Assembly: GCA_031411575.1 (NCBI GenBank)
Contig: JANOBJ010000269.1
Coordinates: forward strand, 1-20,706
Origin: JANOBJ01 sp031411575
GTDB taxonomy: Bacteria; Pseudomonadota; Gammaproteobacteria; Burkholderiales; Burkholderiaceae_C
Direction: 5' to 3'
DNA: 20,706 nucleotides
Part shown: positions 13,401 through 20,706 of the stretch, in pieces
How the letters are laid out: each line of letters starts with the position of its first letter
How positions within the stretch are numbered: the first letter of the stretch is position 1
Notes under the pieces: model-generated
What the model saw: only the letters and a program-made list of their open reading frames with translations
Database searches by the model: none
Told to the model about the DNA's origin: nothing
Made by a program: the position numbers and the translations under genes

Positions 13401-14090
13401 ATGCGCGTGTTGGTTGTTGAAGATGATGCCGGGATCGCCAAGGGGTTGCGGACCAACCTCAAGCAGCGTGGCTATGCGGCCGACGTGTGTGATTCCGTAG
13501 CCGACGCCTGGGCCAGCCTGAATGCCGAGCGCTTTGACCTGGTGCTGCTCGACCTCGGCCTGACCGACGGCGACGGCGCCGATTTGTTGCGCCGCGTCCG
13601 GCAGAGTCCGGCGCAGGCGCGGGTCCAGATCAACGCGGCCACGCCGGTCTTGATCCTGACGGCGCGAGAGGGCGTGTCTGACCGCGTGCTCGGGCTCAAC
13701 CTGGGGGCCGATGACTACCTGGTCAAGCCGTTTGACTTTGACGAGCTCGAAGCACGCATGCGCGCGCTGCTGCGCCGCGCCGCCGGCCGCGCCCAGCCGC
13801 TGATCACGCATGCCAACCTGGTGATCGACCCGGCCGCGCATACCGTGCTGCGCGATGGGGTTCCGGTTGAACTGTCGCCACGCGAGTTTGCGTTGTTGCT
13901 GCTGCTGATGGATTCGCGCGGCCGCATCATGTCGCGCCAGCAACTGGAGGCGCGCCTGTACAACTGGGAGGGTGTGGTCGAGAGCAACGCGGTGGAGGTG
14001 CATGTGCACCATCTGCGCAAAAAGCTCGGTGACGGCGTGATCCTCACCATGCGGGGCGTGGGCTACTACATCGCCAGCGCCGAGGCCTGA
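13401..14090 (+). CDS. OmpR-family response regulator, PmrA/QseB type
   Basis: A 229-residue response regulator. Receiver domain (about 1-120): acidic pair at E7/D8-D9, phospho-acceptor D51 in LVLLDLGLTDGDG, switch T87 in LILTARE and K109 in DDYLVKPFDFDEL. Winged helix-turn-helix (about 130-226): VELSPREFALLLLLM, SRQQLEARLYNW, then SNAVEVHVHHLRKKLG and the wing TMRGVGYYI. The SNAVEVHVHHLRKKLG stretch is typical of the PmrA/QseB/TctD branch. AAGGTGG gives a good ribosome site before ATG 13401. The kinase gene follows after 14 bases, so the pair is one operon, probably autoregulated through the CTTAAG-N5-CTTAAG box. A slightly long loop (QSPAQARVQINAA) precedes beta-strand 4. Confidence 0.94.
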   Translation: MRVLVVEDDAGIAKGLRTNLKQRGYAADVCDSVADAWASLNAERFDLVLLDLGLTDGDGADLLRRVRQSPAQARVQINAATPVLILTAREGVSDRVLGLNLGADDYLVKPFDFDELEARMRALLRRAAGRAQPLITHANLVIDPAAHTVLRDGVPVELSPREFALLLLLMDSRGRIMSRQQLEARLYNWEGVVESNAVEVHVHHLRKKLGDGVILTMRGVGYYIASAEA

Positions 14091-14104
14091 GCGGGTTGGA
14101 ACCC

Positions 14105-15541
14105 ATGAACCCGCTGCGCCTGCAACCGACCCTGACCCTGCGGCTGCAGCTGTGGGCGGTGTGTGCCTTGACGATCGTCTGGCTCGGCTTTGTGGCGGTG
14201 GCGTACAACACGGGCACCAATGAGTCCGATGAGCTGACCGACGGGCATCTGGCCAGCACGACGGCCCTGATGCTCAACCAGAAGACGCTGGACTTTGTCG
14301 ATGCCGAGCAGCTGACCACCCGCGTGCGTGCGCCGTCATTGGTTTACCACGACTACCAGCAAACCCTGAGCGTGGTGGCTTGGGACGCCAAGGGTCAGGT
14401 GCTGGCCCGAACGGGCGACGCGCCGATTCCCGCATTTGACGACCGAACCGGCTTCTCGGAACTGCAGCTGGGCGATCCGGGCACGCGATGGCGCGTGTTT
14501 GCGCAATGGGACGCTTCGCGCAGTCGCAAGGTGATGGTGCTGCTCAACATGCATGAGCGTGCAGACTTGGCGTCCGATATCGCCCGCCAGATGGCGGTGC
14601 CCGGGTTCTGGTTGTTGCCAGTTGTCGCCATCCTCCTGATGCTCGCCATCTGGCGCGGGCTCAAACCCCTGTACGAGCTGTCCGATGACGTGGCACGAAC
14701 CGACGTGACGCGTGCCGGGCGCATTCCCGAGCGTTACACGATGCGTGAATTCGTGTCCGTCGTGCGCTCCATCAATGCGCTGATTGACAACCACGCGGCG
14801 ACGCTGGAACGGGAGCGGCAGCTCGCCAGCGAGGTGGCGCACGAACTGCGCACGCCCCTGTCGTCGATTGCGCTGCAGCTCAAGTCGCTGCACGGCCCGA
14901 TGGACGCCGAAGAACGCCGCGATGCGATGGCGCAGATGGAGCGGGACACCTTGCGCGCCGGCCATGTGCTGGCGCAGCTGCTGGCTCTCGCGCGTGCCAG
15001 CCGGGCCGAGTTTCTGCGAACCGCCGAGCCCGTCGAGCTGGGGGCACTGGCGCGCCGCGTGGCGGCCGACTATGTGCAGTCGCAGCTGGCCAGCACACAC
15101 CCACTGAGTGTGGATGCGCCTGAAGAAGCGACGGTGCATGCGCACCCGGTGCTGGTTGAGCTGGCGCTGCGTAACCTGATCGAGAACGCGATGCAGCACA
15201 CACCAGCCGGAACGGCCATCGATGTGCAACTGCGCCGCGAGGCAGACGCAGTCTGGCTGCAGGTGTGTGACGATGGCGGACGAGCGGTGGTCGTGGATGC
15301 GGCGGCGCCGCGCAGACCGGTGTCGTCCGAGCGGTTGGGACTGGGGCACAAGATTGTCAGCCGGGTGATGGACGTGCATGGCGGACGCTTCGAGTCGCCT
15401 CCAGCGGCCGCACCCTTTACCACCAGCTTCCGGCTGGTGTTCCAGCTTGCGGGCGAAGGGGTGGCGGAGATCAGCCCGCGGCCACCCGCTGCGGTGCCGC
15501 CAACCGCGCCAACCCGGCAACGAGCGCGCGCCGTGACCTGA
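14105..15541 (+). CDS. Sensor histidine kinase, QseC/PmrB type
   Basis: An inner-membrane sensor kinase of 478 residues that would phosphorylate the preceding regulator. TM1 is at about 15-34 (LWAVCALTIVWLGFVAVAY). A periplasmic domain of about 130 residues begins ESDELTDGHLASTTALML. TM2 is at about 167-183 (FWLLPVVAILLMLAIW), then a HAMP-like linker. The HisKA box SEVAHELRTPLSS has H246, and the ATPase N-box is NLIENAMQH. The G1 box is degenerate (VCDDGGRAVV instead of DxGxG), the segment to G2 is short, and G2 reads RLGLGHKIV. The 40-residue C-terminus is Pro/Ala/Arg-rich and variable. ATG 14105 is chosen over an in-frame TTG at 14096, which would add only three residues. The signal sensed is unknown; a QseC/PmrB-like cue is inferred from the regulator. 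Confidence 0.92.
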   Translation: MNPLRLQPTLTLRLQLWAVCALTIVWLGFVAVAYNTGTNESDELTDGHLASTTALMLNQKTLDFVDAEQLTTRVRAPSLVYHDYQQTLSVVAWDAKGQVLARTGDAPIPAFDDRTGFSELQLGDPGTRWRVFAQWDASRSRKVMVLLNMHERADLASDIARQMAVPGFWLLPVVAILLMLAIWRGLKPLYELSDDVARTDVTRAGRIPERYTMREFVSVVRSINALIDNHAATLERERQLASEVAHELRTPLSSIALQLKSLHGPMDAEERRDAMAQMERDTLRAGHVLAQLLALARASRAEFLRTAEPVELGALARRVAADYVQSQLASTHPLSVDAPEEATVHAHPVLVELALRNLIENAMQHTPAGTAIDVQLRREADAVWLQVCDDGGRAVVVDAAAPRRPVSSERLGLGHKIVSRVMDVHGGRFESPPAAAPFTTSFRLVFQLAGEGVAEISPRPPAAVPPTAPTRQRARAVT

Positions 15542-15857
15542 ATGTGCGGCTGCAACGCGTGGACGCACCGCCGCGCGCGCACCCTTTCGCCCCGTTTCAC
15601 ACTTTGCGCCCCATGGTGTTCGAGTGGGTCTCCCCGCTCCTGCTGGCCCTGCTATTTGTAACGTAAACGGGTTAACAGCACCCGCTTTCCACCCACGCGA
15701 AGTAGGGTGCACCCTACGTCAGTTGGCGGGTTTCGACGCAATGACGGGTCTGGGATGAGCGGGCAAAGTAACCAAACGTTACTTATGTGTCTCCATCAGA
15801 GTGATCGAGTAACGAAAAGAGTCATCAACCTACTTCGTTACCTACAGGGGAATCACT
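15542..15857 (+). promoter_or_regulatory. Non-coding leader of the heme peroxidase, rich in GTAAC inverted repeats
   Basis: 316 bases without a credible gene. It holds GTAAC (15658-15662) followed by GTTAAC (15671-15676); a perfect 16-bp palindrome at 15702-15717 (GTAGGGTG/CACCCTAC); hairpin AAGTAAC-caaac-GTTACTT (15766-15784); and a long-loop dyad GTAACGAA (15809-15816) and TTCGTTAC (15834-15841, 17-base loop) that ends four bases before the AGGGG ribosome site (15846-15850). The repeated GTAAC/GTTAC word suggests a protein operator or a structured 5' leader. No convincing -35/-10 pair was identified, and no terminator for the kinase gene was found. Confidence 0.6.
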
Positions 15858-18800
15858 TTGGCTACCAACTATCAACTCAAGCCGTTTACCTTCAACTACG
15901 CGGACTTGAAGTTCCTGAAGACGCAGATCGATTTCCGCGCGTTGTTTGACGCGGCGGGCAACGCGATCATCAACTGGAACGGCATGACCGCCATCTATGA
16001 CGCGAACGGTGTCCTGCTGTACGCGCCCGTTTACGACCCTGGCACCACCGAGCTCACGCAGGCCCAGATCGACGCCAATCTCGCCACCTATGGCACCTCC
16101 TACGACAGCGTCACGGCCTCGCAAGGTCTGCGCGACCCGTCGGGCCTGAACAACAACCTGTATCTGGTGAACCAGTTGTGGGGCAATGCCGACCAGCCGT
16201 TCCTCCAGCGCACGCAGGTGGTGTTCGATCAGTATGTGAAGCCGCTGGACGCCAGCGACCCGAACGCTTTCTACGCGCTGCAGTTCGCCACCAGCCCGAA
16301 TCCGGCCGCCGCCAACTACACGAAAGTGGGCGACAACCTCGCGACGCCACTGATCGACGAAACCTTCTCGGTGCGCAACGTGGTCGACTACACGCCCCGC
16401 ATGATCAGCCAGCTGACCACAACCGCCGGCGTGACTTTCCAGACCGAAGCGGGCAGCACGCACCTGGCCAAAGACGCCAACGGCTACACCCAGGTGGCCA
16501 ACTACGGCATGCTGGAGACACTCGGGCAGCAGGATGTCCAGCGCTCGGTCAATGCGGATGGCTCGCCCAACAACGAATTCTTCATCGGCGCGATCAACCC
16601 CGGCGTATCGCCCGTCAACGGCTGGTTCGTCCTGTTCGGCCAGTTCTTTGACCACGGGCTTGACTTCATCGGCAAGGGAGCCGACGGCACCAAGATCACG
16701 ATCAATCTGGCGCCGACAGACCCGATGTACGGTGTGATCGACCCGACCACGTGCCAGCCCGCCACCAAGATCGTTGTCTCCCGTGCGAATGTCAGCGGCT
16801 TCACGGCCGACGGCACGCCGCAGTGGAACAATCACACTTCGCCCTACATCGACCAAAGCCAGACCTACGGCTCGAATCAGGAGGTGACGGACCTGCTGCG
16901 CGAATGGGTTTCGACCGATGGGCTTGCCGTGGGCGACGCGGGGAAGACCTACCACGTCGGCGCGCACCTGCTGGACGGCTCCACCTCAGTCGCGTGGAAA
17001 AACGCTTTCGGCGAGACCACCCACGCCACTTTGCCGACGCTGAACGAACTGCGTGCCCACTTGCTGGCAACGGGACGTGCGGACATCACCTGGGAAGACG
17101 TCTCCAACCTGCGCAACCGCGGTGCCGATGGGCAAGTCGCCGTTGGCGCGGAAGCGGGCAACTCGGACCAGGCGCTGCTGCTGGACATGAACCCCGTGTT
17201 CGATGCCGCCCACTTCAGTCAGGCCACGCAAGACGCCCTGCATCTGCTGGGCATTGATCCTGGCACGGACGGCAAGTATGCGCTGGGCGGGCCCCCGGGC
17301 GTTCCCACACTGGGCTCCATCATCGACTTCCGTACTTTCCAGCCCTTGACGGCGCTGGCCGCAGAGGTGCTGCTGGAATCGGTGGGCGCGCACTACATTG
17401 CCGGGGACGGCCGCGCCAACGAAAACATCGGCCTGACCGCCGTGCACCACGTCTGGCACGAGGAGCACAACTTTCAGGTGCGCAACATCCAGGAAGCGGT
17501 GATCGCTGAAGACATCCGCCAGGAGCGGCTCGACGAGAACGGCACCTACAACCACGATCTGCTGCACGAATGGCAAGTGGCCGCCGGCGTGCCGGATGCC
17601 AGCGGCCACTACCGCAACGCCGATGGCTCCATTGCCTGGAATGAGGCCAAGCTGTTCAACGCCGCCAAGATCACCGTGGAAATGGAATACCAGCACACGG
17701 CTGTGGACCAGTTTGCACGCACCATCACACCCAACATTGCCGAATTCGTGGGCTACAACAGCGGCGAGCAGGCCGACGTGAGCGTAGATTTTTCGCAGGT
17801 GGCCTACCGGTTCGGCCACTCAACACTGCGCGAATCCATCGACCTGATCGACCCCGCCGGCGACATCACCGGTGCGGTGATGCGTGTGGCGCTGGAGCGC
17901 GCCTTCCTGACGCCCGAGTTGTTTGCCCAGAAGGGCGCTGCCGCCATCGCGCTGGGCATGACGCACCAGCAAGCGAACGAAATCGACGAATTCCTGACGC
18001 CCGCGCTCAACCAGGGTCTGCTTGGTTTGCCGCTGGACCTCGCCGCCATCAACATCGCCCGTGGCCGTGACCTCGGTGTCCCCACCCTCAACGAGTTCCG
18101 CGCCGCCATTGGCCTGACCGAGTACGCCAGCTGGGCCGACTTTGGTGCCAACATGGTCCATCCAGACAATCTGGTGAACTTCATTGCCGCCTATTCGTTT
18201 GACGGCAATGTCGCACTGGCCCAAGCCCTCATTGATACCGAAATGGGCGCAGCGGGCGCCGAAGCAGCCTTGGTCAGCGCTCTGGCCTCGGTTGGGGTCG
18301 GCATCAGCGAAGGGCAGGCGTATGACTACGCCCTCAACTTCATGCAGAACACCGACGCGACGCTGCACGGCGTGGACGGGTTCCAGCATATCGACACCTG
18401 GCTGGGTGGCCTGGCCGAAGTGCACGTGACGGGCGGGTTGCTGGGTGAAACCTTCGACACGGTGTTTGCCGACCAGATCAGCCGCCTGATGAACGGCGAC
18501 CGTTTCTATTACCTGTACCGCCTGGACCAGTTGCAGATGGGCGAAGGCATCATCAACGAACAGTTTAAGGACATCGTGGAGCGCAACACCGGCGCCGAGC
18601 ACCTGAACGGCAGCGTATTTGCCTATGCCGACCAGTACTACGACCTGTCAGAGGCTGCGTCGGGAACGACCCTGAGCGAGATCGCAGCCCATGCCAAGAC
18701 CGAGCACAAATACGCCGCCGAGCTGGCCGCCCATTCTACCCTGGGGGTTTATTCGACCAAAGGCAATGCCACGACGGGCAACGGCGTGGAGGTGGTGGTC

Positions 18801-20706
18801 AATGGCGTGCACTACATCCGCGACATCCGGGTGGAAGACGGCGCCGCCACATCGGGCCATACCGTCATCAACGGTGGCGTGAATCTGGACGGTACGCCGA
18901 ACAGTGGTGTTGACTCGCACGAAGTGATCGTGGCCACCGACAACAATGACCTGATCTACGCATGGGGCGGTGATGACACGGTCTATGCGGAAGGCGGAAA
19001 CGACATCATCTACGCTGGCGGCGGAATCGACCGGATCTACGGTGGCGACGGTAACGACCGCATCTACGGCGGCGACGGCGGTGATCTGTTGGATGGCGGC
19101 GCTGGCGACGACTACCTCAGCGGTGAGCAGAGCGCCGTGGCGGCGGCCGGCATCGACCAGGTGATCGGCGGCGAAGGCAACGACATCCTGCACAGCGGCA
19201 TCGGCATCGACAAGCTGTCGGGCGAATCCGGTGACGACTTCCTGTTTGGCGAGAGCGACACCGATGCCTTCACCCACGGCGGTGACGGCAACGACATCAT
19301 CGACGGCGGCACCGGCGGCGACTTGCTCTGGGGCGACAACGGCGACGACCTGATCATTGGCGGTGACGACCAGGACATCTCGGCCGGTCTGGCTGGCGAC
19401 GATATCCTGCGTCCAGGCGCGCTGTCCCAAGCGGCGGGCGGTGGTCCTGATGAAGTGATGGGTGGTGATGGAAAAGCCGACACTGGCAACGACGGGAAAG
19501 GCGTTGGTTTTGACCTGATCGACTTCAGCGACCATGCGGCAGCACCCGTTGGCCTGACGATCGACTTCGCAAGCCAGCAAAACCCGGCGGTTGCCATCGA
19601 TGGCACGACGCCCTTCCCGGCCTGGGTGGGCATTGAAGGTGTGATCGGCTCGCGCAACAACGACACCGTGTTGGGGGACGACACTGCGGCGGACGGCGCA
19701 GAAAACAACTGGATGATCGGCGGCAGCGGCAACGACACCCTGCAGGGCGGAACCGGCAACGACGTCCTCATCGGCGACGGTATCCGGCTGGACAGCCTGA
19801 TCGGCACCTACGCCGGCGGCTACGACAACTATATCGACGGCGCCAGCCACCGCGCTGCGGGATTCGTCCAGCACAACGGCCTGCTCGATGCGGTCGGCCC
19901 CGGGTTTGACAAGCACTTCACGACCATGCTGTCGTCCGCCACGTTCGAGAACCTGGAACTAGGCGGCAGCACCGTGACGCGCCTGTGGCGCAATGGCATC
20001 GTCGGCACTGACCTGGCCGATAGCGTGACGGTAGGCGATGGTGGAACGGCTGGCGCCGACCTGGCCGTCTACCGCGGAAACCGCGCGGACTACGAGGTGT
20101 CCGACATCCATTTCGTTGATGCCCATGGCAACGCCATTACCGCTTACAAGGTTCGCGACACCGTGGCTGGCCGCGACGGCACCGACATCCTGGTCGGTGT
20201 GGAGCAGGCGCGGTTCGCCGACGTGCGGGCATTCAATCTCAACAACCATGTTCCTGCAGGTTCGCCCACGGCCATCCTGGCGGCAGGCACCGAAGACACC
20301 GCCTACACCGTCAGCGCGGCCGTCCTGCTGGCCGGCTTTACTGATGTAGATGGCGACACGCTGGCGGTATCAGGCCTGGCCTCCAATCACGGCGCGGTCG
20401 TCGACAACGGCAACGGCACTTTCACCGTCACCCCCACGGCCAACTACAACGGCCCGGTCAGCCTGACCTACACCGTTATCGATGGAAACGGCGGCAGCGT
20501 GGCAGCCAGCCAGAGCTTCAGCTTGGCAGCGGTCAATGACGCCCCCACCGGCACCGTCACCATCGACAACACCGCCCCCGACCTGGGCCGCACCCTGAAC
20601 GCCATCAGTCTGCTGGCCGACGCGGACGGTCTGGGCGCCATTGGCTACCAGTGGGAGTCCTCGGCCAACGGCGGGGCGACCTGGGCCGCCATTGCCGGCG
20701 CCACGG
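15858..20706 (+). CDS. Large RTX-type animal heme peroxidase (5' part; runs off the window)
   Basis: At least 1616 residues, incomplete at the C-terminus. The TTG start is set by AGGGG seven bases upstream; an in-frame stop at 15810-15812 leaves no ATG or GTG option. There is no signal peptide, as expected for type I secretion with a C-terminal signal (beyond the window). The animal-type peroxidase domain (about 250-905) has the distal pair D265-H266 in FGQFFDHGLDF, R519 and E522 in AGDGRANENIG, the proximal H654 in AYRFGHST, and ARGRDLGVPTLNEFR (about 734). RTX Ca-binding nonapeptides occupy about 1037-1305 (such as GGDGNDRIYGGDGGDLL). A cadherin-like repeat (about 1477-1562) and the start of an Ig-like adhesin repeat (GYQWESSANGGATW) follow. 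The architecture resembles bacterial Mn(II)-oxidising peroxidases (MopA) and other extracellular RTX peroxidases; the substrate is inferred. Confidence 0.93.
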   Translation, partial: MATNYQLKPFTFNYADLKFLKTQIDFRALFDAAGNAIINWNGMTAIYDANGVLLYAPVYDPGTTELTQAQIDANLATYGTSYDSVTASQGLRDPSGLNNNLYLVNQLWGNADQPFLQRTQVVFDQYVKPLDASDPNAFYALQFATSPNPAAANYTKVGDNLATPLIDETFSVRNVVDYTPRMISQLTTTAGVTFQTEAGSTHLAKDANGYTQVANYGMLETLGQQDVQRSVNADGSPNNEFFIGAINPGVSPVNGWFVLFGQFFDHGLDFIGKGADGTKITINLAPTDPMYGVIDPTTCQPATKIVVSRANVSGFTADGTPQWNNHTSPYIDQSQTYGSNQEVTDLLREWVSTDGLAVGDAGKTYHVGAHLLDGSTSVAWKNAFGETTHATLPTLNELRAHLLATGRADITWEDVSNLRNRGADGQVAVGAEAGNSDQALLLDMNPVFDAAHFSQATQDALHLLGIDPGTDGKYALGGPPGVPTLGSIIDFRTFQPLTALAAEVLLESVGAHYIAGDGRANENIGLTAVHHVWHEEHNFQVRNIQEAVIAEDIRQERLDENGTYNHDLLHEWQVAAGVPDASGHYRNADGSIAWNEAKLFNAAKITVEMEYQHTAVDQFARTITPNIAEFVGYNSGEQADVSVDFSQVAYRFGHSTLRESIDLIDPAGDITGAVMRVALERAFLTPELFAQKGAAAIALGMTHQQANEIDEFLTPALNQGLLGLPLDLAAINIARGRDLGVPTLNEFRAAIGLTEYASWADFGANMVHPDNLVNFIAAYSFDGNVALAQALIDTEMGAAGAEAALVSALASVGVGISEGQAYDYALNFMQNTDATLHGVDGFQHIDTWLGGLAEVHVTGGLLGETFDTVFADQISRLMNGDRFYYLYRLDQLQMGEGIINEQFKDIVERNTGAEHLNGSVFAYADQYYDLSEAASGTTLSEIAAHAKTEHKYAAELAAHSTLGVYSTKGNATTGNGVEVVVNGVHYIRDIRVEDGAATSGHTVINGGVNLDGTPNSGVDSHEVIVATDNNDLIYAWGGDDTVYAEGGNDIIYAGGGIDRIYGGDGNDRIYGGDGGDLLDGGAGDDYLSGEQSAVAAAGIDQVIGGEGNDILHSGIGIDKLSGESGDDFLFGESDTDAFTHGGDGNDIIDGGTGGDLLWGDNGDDLIIGGDDQDISAGLAGDDILRPGALSQAAGGGPDEVMGGDGKADTGNDGKGVGFDLIDFSDHAAAPVGLTIDFASQQNPAVAIDGTTPFPAWVGIEGVIGSRNNDTVLGDDTAADGAENNWMIGGSGNDTLQGGTGNDVLIGDGIRLDSLIGTYAGGYDNYIDGASHRAAGFVQHNGLLDAVGPGFDKHFTTMLSSATFENLELGGSTVTRLWRNGIVGTDLADSVTVGDGGTAGADLAVYRGNRADYEVSDIHFVDAHGNAITAYKVRDTVAGRDGTDILVGVEQARFADVRAFNLNNHVPAGSPTAILAAGTEDTAYTVSAAVLLAGFTDVDGDTLAVSGLASNHGAVVDNGNGTFTVTPTANYNGPVSLTYTVIDGNGGSVAASQSFSLAAVNDAPTGTVTIDNTAPDLGRTLNAISLLADADGLGAIGYQWESSANGGATWAAIAGAT

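Noticed and set aside
15707..15949. 80-codon plus-strand frame in the peroxidase leader
   Set aside because: It overlaps the peroxidase start in another frame and has no ribosome site; the hairpins fit a regulatory region better.
18960..19780. Repeated GGCGGCGAC-type DNA as a possible CRISPR or DNA satellite
   Set aside because: The repetition follows the RTX nonapeptide code in frame, with no constant repeat/spacer pattern.
15825..19916. Four long minus-strand frames opposite the heme peroxidase
   Set aside because: All are mirror frames of the conserved peroxidase and RTX sequence, breaking at arbitrary places; no motif or ribosome site supports them.

Overview
The window looks like a high-GC chromosomal segment from a betaproteobacterium, most likely Burkholderiales/Comamonadaceae. 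This is inferred from the gene families (fused indolepyruvate ferredoxin oxidoreductase with a divergent Lrp regulator, PhoX, MltA), from the GC-biased codon use, and from an AT-rich interspersed repeat with a GCTAT...ATAGC stem, a style of repeat I associate with that family. No rRNA, tRNA, CRISPR, transposase or integrase was seen.

Layout. 1-2600: tail of an upstream gene, then a FixJ/LuxR-type response regulator, a 52-residue membrane peptide on the minus strand, the lytic transglycosylase MltA and a small MliC-like lipoprotein. 2526-6350: a PhoX phosphatase preceded by an in-phase array of four PhoB-type half-sites and followed by a clear terminator; convergent to it lies a secreted or anchored cytochrome c fused to Hydin/ASPM-type beta-sandwich domains with a C-terminal sorting tail. 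6360-10654: an Lrp/AsnC regulator divergent from a 1203-residue fused indolepyruvate ferredoxin oxidoreductase. 10746-12508 (minus strand): a cobalt-type nitrile hydratase operon in the order alpha, beta, accessory protein. 12588-15541: a PAP2 phosphatase divergent from a PmrA/QseB-type two-component pair, with a PmrA-like box between them. 15542-15857: a non-coding leader rich in inverted repeats. 15858-end: a very large RTX-type animal heme peroxidase that starts at TTG and runs off the window.

How the parts work together. Several regulator and target pairs can be read from the sequence: PhoB (encoded elsewhere) on phoX, the Lrp-like protein on the oxidoreductase, and the PmrA/QseB-like regulator on PAP2 and on itself. 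MltA and the MliC-like lipoprotein form a small cell-wall group. Five copies of one interspersed repeat sit between genes, all in the same orientation. Four of them lie at 3' ends and one carries a perfect TATAAT.

The observations most worth a second look are: (1) the alpha-beta junction of the nitrile hydratase, where two 10-codon mini-ORFs on a 29-nt repeat form an unbroken ladder of ATGA stop/start overlaps; (2) the RTX heme peroxidase, similar in architecture to Mn(II)-oxidising peroxidases, with its hairpin-rich GTAAC leader; (3) the cytochrome c/Hydin/CTERM fusion beside phoX; (4) the PmrA-like and Pho-like operators.
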